Source of the DNA: JAKLIX01 sp964605655
Lineage (GTDB): Bacteria > Bacteroidota > Bacteroidia > Bacteroidales > CAIXZF01
Length of the DNA: 64,000 nucleotides
Assembly: GCA_964605655.1 (NCBI GenBank)
Contig: CAZSDK010000004.1
Location: 110,578-174,577, forward strand
Reading direction: 5' to 3'
Made by a program: the position numbers and the translations under genes. The notes below the pieces were generated by a model that saw only the letters and a program-made list of their open reading frames with translations, did no database searches and had not been told where the DNA came from. Shown here in pieces: positions 16,658 to 25,398 of the stretch. Positions within the stretch are counted from its first letter, which is position 1; each line of letters starts with the position of its first letter.

Positions 16658-18604
16658 ATGCAGGTAAAAAAGAAACATCATCCTTCTGGTATTCTTCGCA
16701 CAGGAAATCCGTTCGTAGCGTCCCTGCTCATAGTACTGACCCTTGTGCCATTTTACCTGTTATCACGCCTCTGTCTGCTGTTTTTCAGCAGGTCGCTTTT
16801 TGGTGATATCAGCTTCCTTCAGATGGTGCAACTGATCGTCGGAGGTCTCAGGTTCGATGTTTCCGCCTTGCTGATGATCAACCTTCCCTTTCTTTTTCTT
16901 TTTGGTATTCCGATAACCTGGCACAGGAAACTCATTTACAGATTCTTTTACAAAACACTTTTTATCCTTGGTAATCTCATGGCCTTGCTGGTGAACCTGG
17001 CCGATTCGGTGTATTTCAGGTTCACCCAGAAAAGGATGACAGGAGATTTTTTAAATTATCTCAAGGCTGGCGGGCAAGATCTGATGCAGCTCTTACCCCA
17101 GTACTTGCATGATTTTTGGTATCTCCTGGTCATCCTCCTGGCCTGTGCCGTGTTCCTGATCATCTTCATCGTGAAGGTGAAATCTCCGCTGCCTAAAACC
17201 TTGAATTACAAGAGTATAACCATCAACCTGTTTTATACACTCCTGATACTGGGTCTTTCTGTGATCGGAATCAGGGGAGGTCTTCAACTGAAACCCATCC
17301 ATCTGGTCACTGCCGGGAAGTATGCCGCCCCCGACAAGATCCCCTTGGTGCTGAATACCCCCTTTACCATGATTAAAACATGGAATCAGAAGGAAATCAG
17401 GTTGGTGGATTATTATAAAGATGAGGATAAGCTGAAGGAGATCTATGATCCGGTACACCGGCCAACGGCTAAGACCTGGCAGCAAAAGAACGTGGTGATC
17501 ATCATTCTCGAGAGTTTTTCAGCCGAATATTCCTCTTACCTGAATCCGGATCTCGAAAAGCAGGGATATAAGGGATTTACCCCTTTCCTCGACAGCCTGA
17601 TGTCACAGTCACTGGTCTTTAAAGGATATGCTAACGGCAAACGTTCCATCGAAGCCATACCGGCTGTGACCGCAGCCATCCCTTCCTGGATGAACAATGA
17701 CTATATCACTTCCTCCTTTGCCGGCAACAGAATCAACAGCCTGGCCGGCATCCTGGGCAAGAAAGGATACAGCACCTATTTCTTCCACGGGGGGAACAAC
17801 GGGACCATGAATTTTGATGACTTTGCCAGGATGGCCGGATTTTCAAAATATTATGGAAGGAATGAGTATCCGGGTGGCCAGGATTATGATGGTAAATGGG
17901 GTATCTATGATGAACCTTTCTTCCAGTTTTTTGAAAAGAAGATGGAAGCTTCTCCGCGGCCTTTTTTTAGCGTGATCTTTAGTCTTTCCTCCCACCATCC
18001 CTATCAGATACCCGATCAATACAAAGGAAAATTTCCAACAGGAAAGCTGCCTATAGAGCAAACCATCAGCTATACGGATTATGCATTGAAGAGAATGTTC
18101 CAGGAGGCTTCCGGAAAGGAGTGGTTCAAAAACACCTTGTTTGTGATCACTGCCGATCATACCTCAGAGTCGGAAAGGGATTATTACCATACCAGGGCCG
18201 GAGTGTATTCCATACCCATCATCTTCTATGAGGTGGGTTCCGGACTCCGTGGTAATGACAACCGTGTCGTTCAGCAGGTGGATATAATGCCCAGTGTTCT
18301 TGATCATCTTGGTTATGGGGAACCGTATCTGTCTTTTGGAGGGTCGGTCTTTGATACCCGTTGGCCCAGGTTTGCCCTGACCTTCCTCAATAATTCCTAT
18401 CTCCTGATCAAGGACTCCAGGGCGCTGGTCTATACCGAAGGAGCCACCACCGAACTGTATGATCTCGACCGTGATCCCTTGCAAAAGATCAATCTGGTCA
18501 ACAAGGGGGATCCAAAAGAAGCCAGGCTGGTGTCTTTCCTTCAGGCAGTGATACAACAATATAACACCAGGGTCATCAAAAACCTGATGATACCTGAAAA
18601 ATAA
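16658..18604 (+). CDS. LTA synthase/MdoB-like sulfatase-fold membrane transferase
   Basis: A 648-residue membrane enzyme of the LtaS/OpgB (sulfatase-fold) family. Five hydrophobic segments occupy about the first 200 residues. The extracytoplasmic catalytic domain starts near residue 275 with NVVIIILESFSAEYSS (metal-binding Glu). It continues with YANGKRSIEAIPAV, where the nucleophile should lie (Ser rather than the Thr of LtaS), FSLSSHHPYQIP and FVITADHTSESE (metal-binding Asp/His). In Gram-negative relatives these enzymes transfer phosphoglycerol or phosphoethanolamine to periplasmic or envelope glycans. The donor and acceptor here are unknown. The lipid kinase gene follows after 8 bases, and its product would recycle the diacylglycerol that a phosphatidylglycerol-using transferase releases, which supports phosphoglycerol transfer. 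Confidence 0.87.
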   Translation: MQVKKKHHPSGILRTGNPFVASLLIVLTLVPFYLLSRLCLLFFSRSLFGDISFLQMVQLIVGGLRFDVSALLMINLPFLFLFGIPITWHRKLIYRFFYKTLFILGNLMALLVNLADSVYFRFTQKRMTGDFLNYLKAGGQDLMQLLPQYLHDFWYLLVILLACAVFLIIFIVKVKSPLPKTLNYKSITINLFYTLLILGLSVIGIRGGLQLKPIHLVTAGKYAAPDKIPLVLNTPFTMIKTWNQKEIRLVDYYKDEDKLKEIYDPVHRPTAKTWQQKNVVIIILESFSAEYSSYLNPDLEKQGYKGFTPFLDSLMSQSLVFKGYANGKRSIEAIPAVTAAIPSWMNNDYITSSFAGNRINSLAGILGKKGYSTYFFHGGNNGTMNFDDFARMAGFSKYYGRNEYPGGQDYDGKWGIYDEPFFQFFEKKMEASPRPFFSVIFSLSSHHPYQIPDQYKGKFPTGKLPIEQTISYTDYALKRMFQEASGKEWFKNTLFVITADHTSESERDYYHTRAGVYSIPIIFYEVGSGLRGNDNRVVQQVDIMPSVLDHLGYGEPYLSFGGSVFDTRWPRFALTFLNNSYLLIKDSRALVYTEGATTELYDLDRDPLQKINLVNKGDPKEARLVSFLQAVIQQYNTRVIKNLMIPEK

Positions 18605-18612
18605 GGGATGAC

Positions 18613-19503
18613 ATGGAAGAATCTACACCGAAGCTAAAGGCGGTATTTATAGTAAATCCCATTTCAGGTGTCGGACGGCAGAAGAATATCGAGAACCTTA
18701 TTCAGGAGAACCTCGATGTTTCGCGTTTTGAACATTCCGTTGTTTACACTACCGGCAAGGGCGATGCCACCCTTCTTGCCCGGCAAGCCAGGCAGTCAGG
18801 TGCTGATCTTGTGGTTGCGGTGGGAGGCGACGGATCGGTTAATGAGGTGGCCCAGGCCCTGGTGAACACGGAAACCGTCATGGCGATCGTTCCTGCAGGA
18901 TCTGGCAACGGTCTGGCCAATCATCTGGGAATCCCCATCAACACTCAGATGGCCATTCAATTGCTCAACCATTACCGCCTGGTTTCCATTGACACAGCCA
19001 CCATGAATGGCACCTTATTCGTGAGTATTGCCGGGGTCGGGTTCGATGCACTCGTAGCGGAAAAATTTGCCAGCAGCGTGTACCGTGGTTTTGTCGCTTA
19101 CTTTCATATTATCCTCCAGGAGTTCTACCGGTACCGGCCTGAAAAATACAGGATCGTTCTTGACGGAAAAATGTACTACTACAGGGCCTTTTTAGTCGCT
19201 TTTGCCAATTCCGGACAATTTGGCTATAATACCACCATAGCTCCTGAGGCCGAGGTGGATGATGGTTTTATCGATGTTTGTGTGGTGGGTAAACCCGGAA
19301 TGATACAGCTTCCACGCATCGTAAGGTCCCTTTTCAAGAAAAGGATCAATAAGACCGACCTGGTCACCTTTTATAAAGCAAAGGAAATCAGGCTCTTCCG
19401 GGAAAATGAAGGGTTGGTCAATATTGACGGGGAAGCCATACCCATGACGGAAGAATTGATGGTAAGGGTGAACCCCTTGTCATTGAAAATTGTTGTTCCA
19501 TAA
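18613..19503 (+). CDS. Diacylglycerol kinase family lipid kinase
   Basis: A 296-residue YegS/DgkB-type lipid kinase. The N-terminal nucleotide-binding domain has VFIVNPISGVGR and the signature VAVGGDGSVNEVAQAL, followed by the IVPAGSGNGLANHLGIP loop; the C-terminal beta domain has NSGQFGYNTTIAPEAEVDDGFIDV. Members phosphorylate diacylglycerol or related lipids with ATP at the inner face of the cytoplasmic membrane. Placement 8 bases after the LtaS/MdoB-like gene suggests that it recycles diacylglycerol made by that enzyme. Length is normal for the family. Confidence 0.92.
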   Translation: MEESTPKLKAVFIVNPISGVGRQKNIENLIQENLDVSRFEHSVVYTTGKGDATLLARQARQSGADLVVAVGGDGSVNEVAQALVNTETVMAIVPAGSGNGLANHLGIPINTQMAIQLLNHYRLVSIDTATMNGTLFVSIAGVGFDALVAEKFASSVYRGFVAYFHIILQEFYRYRPEKYRIVLDGKMYYYRAFLVAFANSGQFGYNTTIAPEAEVDDGFIDVCVVGKPGMIQLPRIVRSLFKKRINKTDLVTFYKAKEIRLFRENEGLVNIDGEAIPMTEELMVRVNPLSLKIVVP

Positions 19504-19515
19504 AATCTCATCCCC

Positions 19516-19854
19516 ATGCAAAAGAAAAGGTCAGGAGGCATAGTCTATTCCACCAACCCTGATTTTCATTTTCAGTCAGAGGATTCCGGCAGTCCTGAGA
19601 CCTTACCGCCTTCCCGGCAGCAGCTGAGGATATGGCTTGAGAAGAATCACCGTGGCGGGAAGCAGGTGACCGTTATCAAAGGTTTTGTCGGCTCGGAGGA
19701 TGACCTGCTCGAGCTCTCACGTTTTCTGAAAACATCCTGTGGAACGGGAGGAAGTGTCAAAGACGAAGAGATCCTTGTCCAGGGCGACTTCAGGGACAAG
19801 GTGTTACAGTTGCTGATCAACAAGGGGTACAAAGCTAAAAAGGCAGGAAGCTGA
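19516..19854 (+). CDS. SUI1/eIF1-like translation factor (YciH type)
   Basis: A 112-residue protein. The N-terminal third is a polar linker (RSGGIVYSTNPDFHF). The rest is the SUI1/eIF1 fold, with KQVTVIKGFVG, LSRFLKTSCGTGGSVKDEEILVQGD and LQLLINKGYKAKKAG. YciH-type factors act on initiator tRNA selection and start-codon fidelity on the 30S subunit; their physiological role is minor and not settled. It lies 12 bases after the lipid kinase and its stop overlaps the pdxH start by one base (TGATG), so it is translated in an operon with pdxH. Confidence 0.9.
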   Translation: MQKKRSGGIVYSTNPDFHFQSEDSGSPETLPPSRQQLRIWLEKNHRGGKQVTVIKGFVGSEDDLLELSRFLKTSCGTGGSVKDEEILVQGDFRDKVLQLLINKGYKAKKAGS

Positions 19855-20489
19855 TGGATATAAGGCACCTCAGGAAAGTATACGACCTTCACCATTTGGA
19901 GGAGAAGGACCTGGAGACAGACCCGTTTCAGCAGTTTTCGTTCTGGTTCGACCAGGTCCTGAAGTCAGGGAAAGAGGACCCTAATGCCGTGGTCCTGGCC
20001 ACCTGTGATGACCGGCAGCAGCCTTCGGCGCGCATGGTGCTGCTGAAAGGTCTCGACGAAAGAGGATTCATCTTTTTTACCAACTACCAGAGCAGAAAAG
20101 GAGAAGAATTATTCCGAAACCCTAAGGCAGCTCTTTTGTTTTTCTGGAGCGAATGGCAGCGGCAGGTGAGGGTGGAAGGGCGGACGAGTCGGCTGTCTCC
20201 AGAGGAATCAGATGCTTATTTTGCCTCCAGGCCTGCAGGCAGCAGGATCTCCACGTTGATCTCCCCTCAAAGCAGAGAGATCCCGTCGAGGAAGTGGCTT
20301 GAAGAAAGGGCCCTGCCTTTGCAGTCGGAAGAAGGAACAGCCAATCTCAGCCGGCCTGACCACTGGGGAGGCTTCCTTTTGGTGCCGGAATCCTATGAGT
20401 TCTGGCAGGGAAGGGAGAACCGCCTTCATGATCGCATTCTCTATAAAAAACACGAACAGGGATGGAGGATATCCCGCCTCGCACCCTGA
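19854..20489 (+). CDS. pdxH: Pyridoxamine 5'-phosphate oxidase
   Basis: A 211-residue FMN flavoprotein that oxidises pyridoxine or pyridoxamine 5'-phosphate to pyridoxal phosphate in vitamin B6 metabolism. Family motifs are complete: PSARMVLLKGLDERGFIFFTNYQSRKGEEL, AALLFFWSEWQRQVRVEGR (FMN binding), SRPAGSRISTLISPQS, WGGFLLVPESYEFWQGRENRLHDR and the C-terminal RLAP. Length matches the family. It is the last gene of the LtaS-like/kinase/SUI1 run and converges on the hydrolase gene with 23 bases between stops. Confidence 0.96.
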   Translation: MDIRHLRKVYDLHHLEEKDLETDPFQQFSFWFDQVLKSGKEDPNAVVLATCDDRQQPSARMVLLKGLDERGFIFFTNYQSRKGEELFRNPKAALLFFWSEWQRQVRVEGRTSRLSPEESDAYFASRPAGSRISTLISPQSREIPSRKWLEERALPLQSEEGTANLSRPDHWGGFLLVPESYEFWQGRENRLHDRILYKKHEQGWRISRLAP

Positions 20490-20512
20490 TCTCATCCACA
20501 GAAATCTCCTGC

Positions 20513-21649
20513 TTATTTTGTTTTCTGTCTGATCCAGGAGTAGATACTGTCCAACAGCTTCGTCGAAACACTTTGAGAGTCAGCTTTGTACTCAGCTGGC
20601 ATTCCCGTGTCAGACGTTTGGAAACGATGGTTCACACCCGGGAAAATAACCAGGGTATTGTCGGGGTTTTCAGCTTTCAGGAGGTTTTTCTTCAGTTGTT
20701 TTGAGTGATATTCCGCAGGGATCTCAACATCTTTCTCCCCAAACAGGGCAAAAACCGGGCATCTGAGTTGGTTTTGGTACAATGAAGGTTCCAGGGCCAG
20801 GTAACTTCTGAACCACTTGCTGTTGATCAGGTCGGTGAGGGAATCAGGTTGGGTAATGGGGGTGGTCCCTGTCACAGAAAGGCTTACATGCCATGATCCC
20901 TGCCTGTTCCTGATCCAGTCCAACAACAGGGAATGCACGGCACTGGCATCGGACTGTTTGAGGATCAGCTCCTTACATTCTTTGTTGAGTTTGCTGTTGG
21001 CTTTAATTTCTTTGTCGGAGAAGCCACTCCCTTTCATGAGCGTCTCTTCCATAAGGATCCAGGATTGGTCACCCGGCAGGCAGGGGGCTGCGAGCATCAC
21101 CAGAAAACCGACGGCCAGGTTCTGGGTGGCTACCATCGAACCGGTCAGGCCGCCTATCCCCCAGCCGATAATGCCAATTCTGCTCGGAACAACACGCTGG
21201 TCCGACCTGAGGAAATCAAAGGCAGCTTTGGCATCGTTGGCCAGGTCGGTCATGGTGGGTTGCAGTGATTGGATAGGATCATCGCTGTATCTGGGGTTTA
21301 CGTATGTCAACACAGCCAATCCTTTCCTGTTCAGGAAATCAGCAAGGGTAGCTTCCAGCTTCCAGCCATAACCTTTGTCACCCAGGACCATGGGGGAGTG
21401 GTCCATGACCAGCAGGCAGGCGGTAAAGGGCCCCTGGCCTTCCGGTAGAGATAAGGTCCCTTTCAGGGTTTCCCGTGACTGGTTCTTGAAACTGACCACT
21501 TCATGAGTAAAAGAGGTCTCTCTCTTGTAGGCTGAGTCCTTTTCAGGAGCAGATAAATCATTCGTGTCCTGAGAAATAACAAAGTGGGGCAGATAGAAAA
21601 AGATCAGAAAAGCGATGACTATTTTAAGATTTTTTAATAAAGAATTCAT
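20513..21649 (-). CDS. Secreted alpha/beta hydrolase fold protein lacking the nucleophile
   Basis: A 378-residue exported alpha/beta hydrolase of the BAAT/dienelactone hydrolase type. A signal peptide (KIVIAFLIFFYLPHFVIS) and an N-terminal beta region (TLKGTLSLPEGQGPFTACLLV) precede the fold. The nucleophile elbow reads G-W-G-I-G-G at residues 162-167, so Gly164 (codon GGG at 21158-21160) replaces the expected Ser of GxSxG. The other two triad members look intact: an Asp in LFGEKDVEIP and a His in GVNHRFQ. The protein is therefore probably catalytically dead or uses another chemistry. It has no sorting tag and is likely periplasmic. Confidence 0.82.
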   Translation of the reverse strand: MNSLLKNLKIVIAFLIFFYLPHFVISQDTNDLSAPEKDSAYKRETSFTHEVVSFKNQSRETLKGTLSLPEGQGPFTACLLVMDHSPMVLGDKGYGWKLEATLADFLNRKGLAVLTYVNPRYSDDPIQSLQPTMTDLANDAKAAFDFLRSDQRVVPSRIGIIGWGIGGLTGSMVATQNLAVGFLVMLAAPCLPGDQSWILMEETLMKGSGFSDKEIKANSKLNKECKELILKQSDASAVHSLLLDWIRNRQGSWHVSLSVTGTTPITQPDSLTDLINSKWFRSYLALEPSLYQNQLRCPVFALFGEKDVEIPAEYHSKQLKKNLLKAENPDNTLVIFPGVNHRFQTSDTGMPAEYKADSQSVSTKLLDSIYSWIRQKTK

Positions 21650-21681
21650 GATATTATAATGTTTATAAGGATGAAAAGTAA

Positions 21682-21689
21682 TACTTTTG
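21682..21689 (+). promoter_or_regulatory. -7 promoter element for the DUF5752 gene
   Basis: TACTTTTG fits TAnnTTTG and ends 33 bases before the ATG at 21723. The expected -33 box is not clear. Confidence 0.55.
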
Positions 21690-21722
21690 CACGCAATTTA
21701 GACTAAATAAATGTAATAAGCA

Positions 21723-22142
21723 ATGAAGAAATTCGAAAAAAACGTACCCAACGACAAGGTGTTTCATCTTTCCAACGGTCAGGTAATCAATAATATCAAA
21801 GAGCTTTATGATATGATTAACCACATGCCAGAGGATGTCTTTTTTCATCATGTTAATGACCAGAGGAATGATTTTTCCAACTGGGTCCGTGATGTCATGG
21901 GGGAGAAAACCCTGGCACAATCGATAGCCAAGGCAGGTACTCCTGTCATGTTAAAGGATGTGCTGGCCGGTGCTTTTTCAGTGAAAACCCCTGCTGCAAA
22001 AAAAACTACTGTTAAAAAAGCAGTGGCTGAAAAGAAAGTGGTTGAAAAGAAGCCGGTCGCCAAAGCCCAGGCAAAAGCAGCCACCAAAACCGCCTCCAAG
22101 ACCATGAAGGCTACCAAATCTTCCAAGACCAAGAAAGCATAA
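21723..22142 (+). CDS. DUF5752 protein with Lys/Ala-rich tail
   Basis: A 139-residue protein in two parts. Residues 1-75 resemble DUF5752: FHLSNGQVINNIKELYDMIN, MPEDVFFHHVN, NDFSNWVRDVMGE. Residues 90-139 are almost only Lys, Ala, Thr, Val and Ser (AAKKTTVKKAVAEKKVVEKK and so on), like the tails of bacterial histone H1-like proteins. The tail should be disordered and bind DNA, RNA or another polyanion. Function unknown. Nothing secretory is visible, so it is cytoplasmic. It stands alone and converges on the DUF4249 gene with 3 bases between the stops. Confidence 0.78.
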   Translation: MKKFEKNVPNDKVFHLSNGQVINNIKELYDMINHMPEDVFFHHVNDQRNDFSNWVRDVMGEKTLAQSIAKAGTPVMLKDVLAGAFSVKTPAAKKTTVKKAVAEKKVVEKKPVAKAQAKAATKTASKTMKATKSSKTKKA

Positions 22143-22145
22143 AGG

Positions 22146-23000
22146 TCAGGGGGCGATGGTCGTGGCATATTTTACGGAATAGGCTGCGAAAAAACCAATA
22201 GCCCCGTTATTGATATTTCCGGTAATATTAGCGGGAGGTCCGGATATCAGAGGATTCTGATATCCGGATTCTGTTTGTACATCCCAGATAAAATAGAGGT
22301 ATTCTTTAGTGATCCCTGCAATTTGAATGGTGATGGTATCTCCAGGATAAACGACCTCTCTCGGGACATCTTTTCTGAGATACCCCACTCCGGCACCATT
22401 CGTGTAGTTCCCGTTGTAGAAGCGGTCATCGGTTGCCATGACCTTATTGATGGTATCGGTCATTAAGATGCCGTTTTTATAGGTATTGAACATATAATAG
22501 TTCACGGCCGGAGGGTCGAATGCAAAACACTGTATCTCCCAGATCTCCCACTGGTCGCGGTAGACCACCTTAATTGAGTCTATGGGGTTTACGGGCATCA
22601 GCATGCAGGAGGCCGTATATTCTGAAGCACCTCCTATGGGTTCCTGAAGTTGCACATGCATAGTGTAGGTATTGCCCGGCACTCCGTGAACATCCTCCTG
22701 GGTGAGGTAATCTCCCGGATGCTGTGGGTCCTCCGTAAGCGGAAAAGTCTGGCTTCCGTCGGATATCGTAACTTGGGCACCCGATACAGTCGGAGCAGGC
22801 TGGTTATAAAAGAAATCAGTGGTCCTGGTGAGCCGTACCCGGTGCGCCATGGTGTCGGTGGTGATCGCCCCTTCTACCACCAGCCTGACATAGGCGCTGT
22901 CCAGTTCCAGGTCGATCTTTTCGGTGCAGGAGGCCAGGATCAGTGCCACCAGTAGGGGCAGCCAAAGGGACTTTCTATGAGTATATTGAAGGACTTTCAT
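22146..23000 (-). CDS. DUF4249 lipoprotein
   Basis: A 284-residue lipoprotein: hydrophobic start with LPLLVALILASC as lipobox, then TEKIDLELDSAYVRLVVEGAITTDTMAHRVRLTRTTDF, the typical opening of the DUF4249 family, and VSGAQVTISDGSQTFPLTED. These proteins accompany TonB-dependent receptors in Bacteroidota and probably act at the outer-membrane surface in capturing an unknown ligand. The receptor gene ends 10 bases upstream, so the two form a transport pair. It is the last gene of its operon. Confidence 0.88.
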   Translation of the reverse strand: MKVLQYTHRKSLWLPLLVALILASCTEKIDLELDSAYVRLVVEGAITTDTMAHRVRLTRTTDFFYNQPAPTVSGAQVTISDGSQTFPLTEDPQHPGDYLTQEDVHGVPGNTYTMHVQLQEPIGGASEYTASCMLMPVNPIDSIKVVYRDQWEIWEIQCFAFDPPAVNYYMFNTYKNGILMTDTINKVMATDDRFYNGNYTNGAGVGYLRKDVPREVVYPGDTITIQIAGITKEYLYFIWDVQTESGYQNPLISGPPANITGNINNGAIGFFAAYSVKYATTIAP

Positions 23001-23010
23001 GCGCAGGTGA

Positions 23011-25359
23011 TTAAAAATGAAAGTTATAGGTGACGGAAGGGATGAGTGAGAAGAGGTAGGTCATCTCGGCATAAGTGGTGTTGGGATTGGTCTCATCCTG
23101 GACGAAGTTGATGACCCAGGGGTTCTTTCTGGCATAAGCATTATACACCGAGAAGTTCCATTCACCGTGCCATTTCTTGCCGGGGTAGTCTTTCCCTTTC
23201 AGGGTGAGAGAAAGGTCGAGACGATGGTAGGACGGCATGCGGTAGGCATTGCGGTCGGAATAGACAGGCACCACTTTGTTGCCGATAATGGCCCTTCCCG
23301 TGGGGAAGGTGACCGGGGCGCCGGAGGCAAACACCCAGTTCAATCCGGCACTGATGCGTTTGTTTATCAGGTAGTTGAAAACCACGGAGATGTTGTGTGG
23401 TTTATCGTACGGAGAATGGTAAGGTTTGCCGCCATTGATCTCTTTCACTTTCCTGGTCGCCTTTGACAAGGTATAGCTGACCCAGCCGTTCACCCTCTTT
23501 TTTTCGAGGCGGAGGAAAAGCTCCAATCCGTATGATTCGGCCGTGCCGTACCGGAGTTCTCCTTCGAGCTGCGGATTCAGGAGCAGCGTTGCATGATCTT
23601 TGAAATCAATGCAATGGTAGTTCTTCTTATAATAGATTTCTGCAGATGTTTCCAGGGCATTGTCAAAGAAGTTCCTGAAATAGCCCAGCGACACCTGGTC
23701 CCCGGTTTGGGGTTTCACATTGGGTGAGGAGGGGAACCAGACATCGAGGGGATTACCGGAAGCAGAGTTGCTGGCCAGATGGATAAACTGGTGGGTTCTG
23801 GCATAGGAGGCTTTGACCGATGAAGCACTGTCGAGCAGGTAGTTGAGAGACAGTCTGGGTTCTAGGCCTGGATAGCTGTTAAAGATCCTGCCACCCTTAT
23901 AAACCGAGGAGTCGAGCGCCTGGTAGTTCTCATCGAAGTGATAGACAACGCCATAACCCATGTTCTGGAAAAGGTCCGCCCTGAGTCCGTATTTGACGGT
24001 GAGACCATGAAGCAGGGTCTGTTCGTTGCTTAGATACAGGGAATGTTCCAACGCATTACTCTGTGGTAAGGCATACTCCGTGAACATGCTGCCTTCACCC
24101 AGGCCTTTTGCCGTGCCCGGTAGGAAATGATGATGGTTGATGGAATACCCGAAACGAAGGGTGTTGGAAGGATTGGGGTAATAGCCGAAATCCGCTTTCA
24201 TGCTCAGGTCATCCAGGCTGGACGACCATTCGAATGATTCGGAATTGCCTTCCGGGATACCGAGACTATAGTCGAAGTGGCTTTTAATCAGGGTGAAATT
24301 TGAGAACAGACGCTTGGAAAAGAGATGGTTCCATCGCATGGAGATGGTGTTATTACCCCATCCCATCTTGAAATCCGGATTTTTAAAGATATCTCTCCCC
24401 AGGTAGGCTGATATAAAAAAGCGGTTATCATCATTCAGTGAATAATTGACCTTGGCGTTCAGGTCGTAAAAATACAGGTTGTTGTCCCTGAGGTCTTTAT
24501 CTTTGGCGAAATGGAGAAAGATATCGGCATACGTCCTTCTGGCAGAAAAGATATAAGAGGATTTGTCCTTCTGAAAAGGCCCTTCAAGAGTGACACGGCT
24601 GGCGATGGTCCCCAGGCCTCCGGTTCCACTGAACTTTTTAATGTTTCCTTCCTTCATTCTGACATCGAGGAGAGAGGAAAGCCTTCCCCCGTTGGAAGCA
24701 GGGATGTCTCCTTTGTAGAGTTTCACGTCTTTGATGGCGTCGTTGTTAAAGACCGAGAAGAAACCCATCAGGTGGGAAGCATTGTATACCGTTGCTTCGT
24801 CGAGCAGGATCAGGTTCTGGTCCGGATTGCCTCCCCTGACGGAGAACCCGGTGGAACCTTCGCTGGTGGTCTGTACACCGGGCAGCAGTTGTATGGCTTT
24901 GATCAGGTCGACCTCTCCCATCAGTGCCGGGATCTGGCGAATGGTGTTGATGTCGATCTTTACGACGCTCATTTCATTGCCGGTCACGTTGTCGAGGCTC
25001 CTTTTATCGGTGACCACCACTTCTTTAAGAACCTCCTGCTTTGGGGCCAATTCTGCATCCAGGGTCAGATTATTGAAAAGACGGATTTTTTTTTCGAGGG
25101 TCTGATATCCGACGAAAGAAATGACCAGGGTATAGTCACCGGCCGGCATGGACAGGGAGTAGAAACCATATACGTTGGTCGCAGTGCCGATTCCCAGTTC
25201 TTTCACCAGGATGGTGGCTCCGGGGAGTTCTTCCCCATTGGTCTGGTCCTTGACTTTACCGCTGAGGGTAGGGTTTTTCCCGTCGGCACCCAGCGTCAGG
25301 AAAACCAGGGTGATGATTGCAAGTTGACGTAAAGTCAGGGTAAATGTGTCAAAAATCAT
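23011..25359 (-). CDS. TonB-dependent receptor with carboxypeptidase-like N-terminal domain
   Basis: A 782-residue outer-membrane receptor. After a signal peptide comes a carboxypeptidase-regulatory-like domain (TLSGKVKDQTNGEELPGATI, then TNVYGFYSLSMPAGDYTLVI). The TonB plug follows at about residues 120-230, with LIKAIQLLPGVQ, GFSVRGGNPDQNLILLDEAT and SHLMGFFSVFNNDAIKDVKLYKG. The C-terminal part is a beta-barrel with alternating aromatic strands, ending ...SVTYNFHF with a terminal Phe. It is shorter than SusC-type receptors (~1000). With the DUF4249 lipoprotein downstream and no SusD, this is the non-SusCD type of uptake pair; the ligand is unknown. Confidence 0.92.
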   Translation of the reverse strand: MIFDTFTLTLRQLAIITLVFLTLGADGKNPTLSGKVKDQTNGEELPGATILVKELGIGTATNVYGFYSLSMPAGDYTLVISFVGYQTLEKKIRLFNNLTLDAELAPKQEVLKEVVVTDKRSLDNVTGNEMSVVKIDINTIRQIPALMGEVDLIKAIQLLPGVQTTSEGSTGFSVRGGNPDQNLILLDEATVYNASHLMGFFSVFNNDAIKDVKLYKGDIPASNGGRLSSLLDVRMKEGNIKKFSGTGGLGTIASRVTLEGPFQKDKSSYIFSARRTYADIFLHFAKDKDLRDNNLYFYDLNAKVNYSLNDDNRFFISAYLGRDIFKNPDFKMGWGNNTISMRWNHLFSKRLFSNFTLIKSHFDYSLGIPEGNSESFEWSSSLDDLSMKADFGYYPNPSNTLRFGYSINHHHFLPGTAKGLGEGSMFTEYALPQSNALEHSLYLSNEQTLLHGLTVKYGLRADLFQNMGYGVVYHFDENYQALDSSVYKGGRIFNSYPGLEPRLSLNYLLDSASSVKASYARTHQFIHLASNSASGNPLDVWFPSSPNVKPQTGDQVSLGYFRNFFDNALETSAEIYYKKNYHCIDFKDHATLLLNPQLEGELRYGTAESYGLELFLRLEKKRVNGWVSYTLSKATRKVKEINGGKPYHSPYDKPHNISVVFNYLINKRISAGLNWVFASGAPVTFPTGRAIIGNKVVPVYSDRNAYRMPSYHRLDLSLTLKGKDYPGKKWHGEWNFSVYNAYARKNPWVINFVQDETNPNTTYAEMTYLFSLIPSVTYNFHF

Positions 25360-25398
25360 AAAAGAATATATGAAGAAGGGAACGGGATGAAGCGTAAT

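Noticed and set aside
24511..25332. A 273-residue open frame antisense to the TonB receptor
   Set aside because: Shadow of a clear receptor gene.
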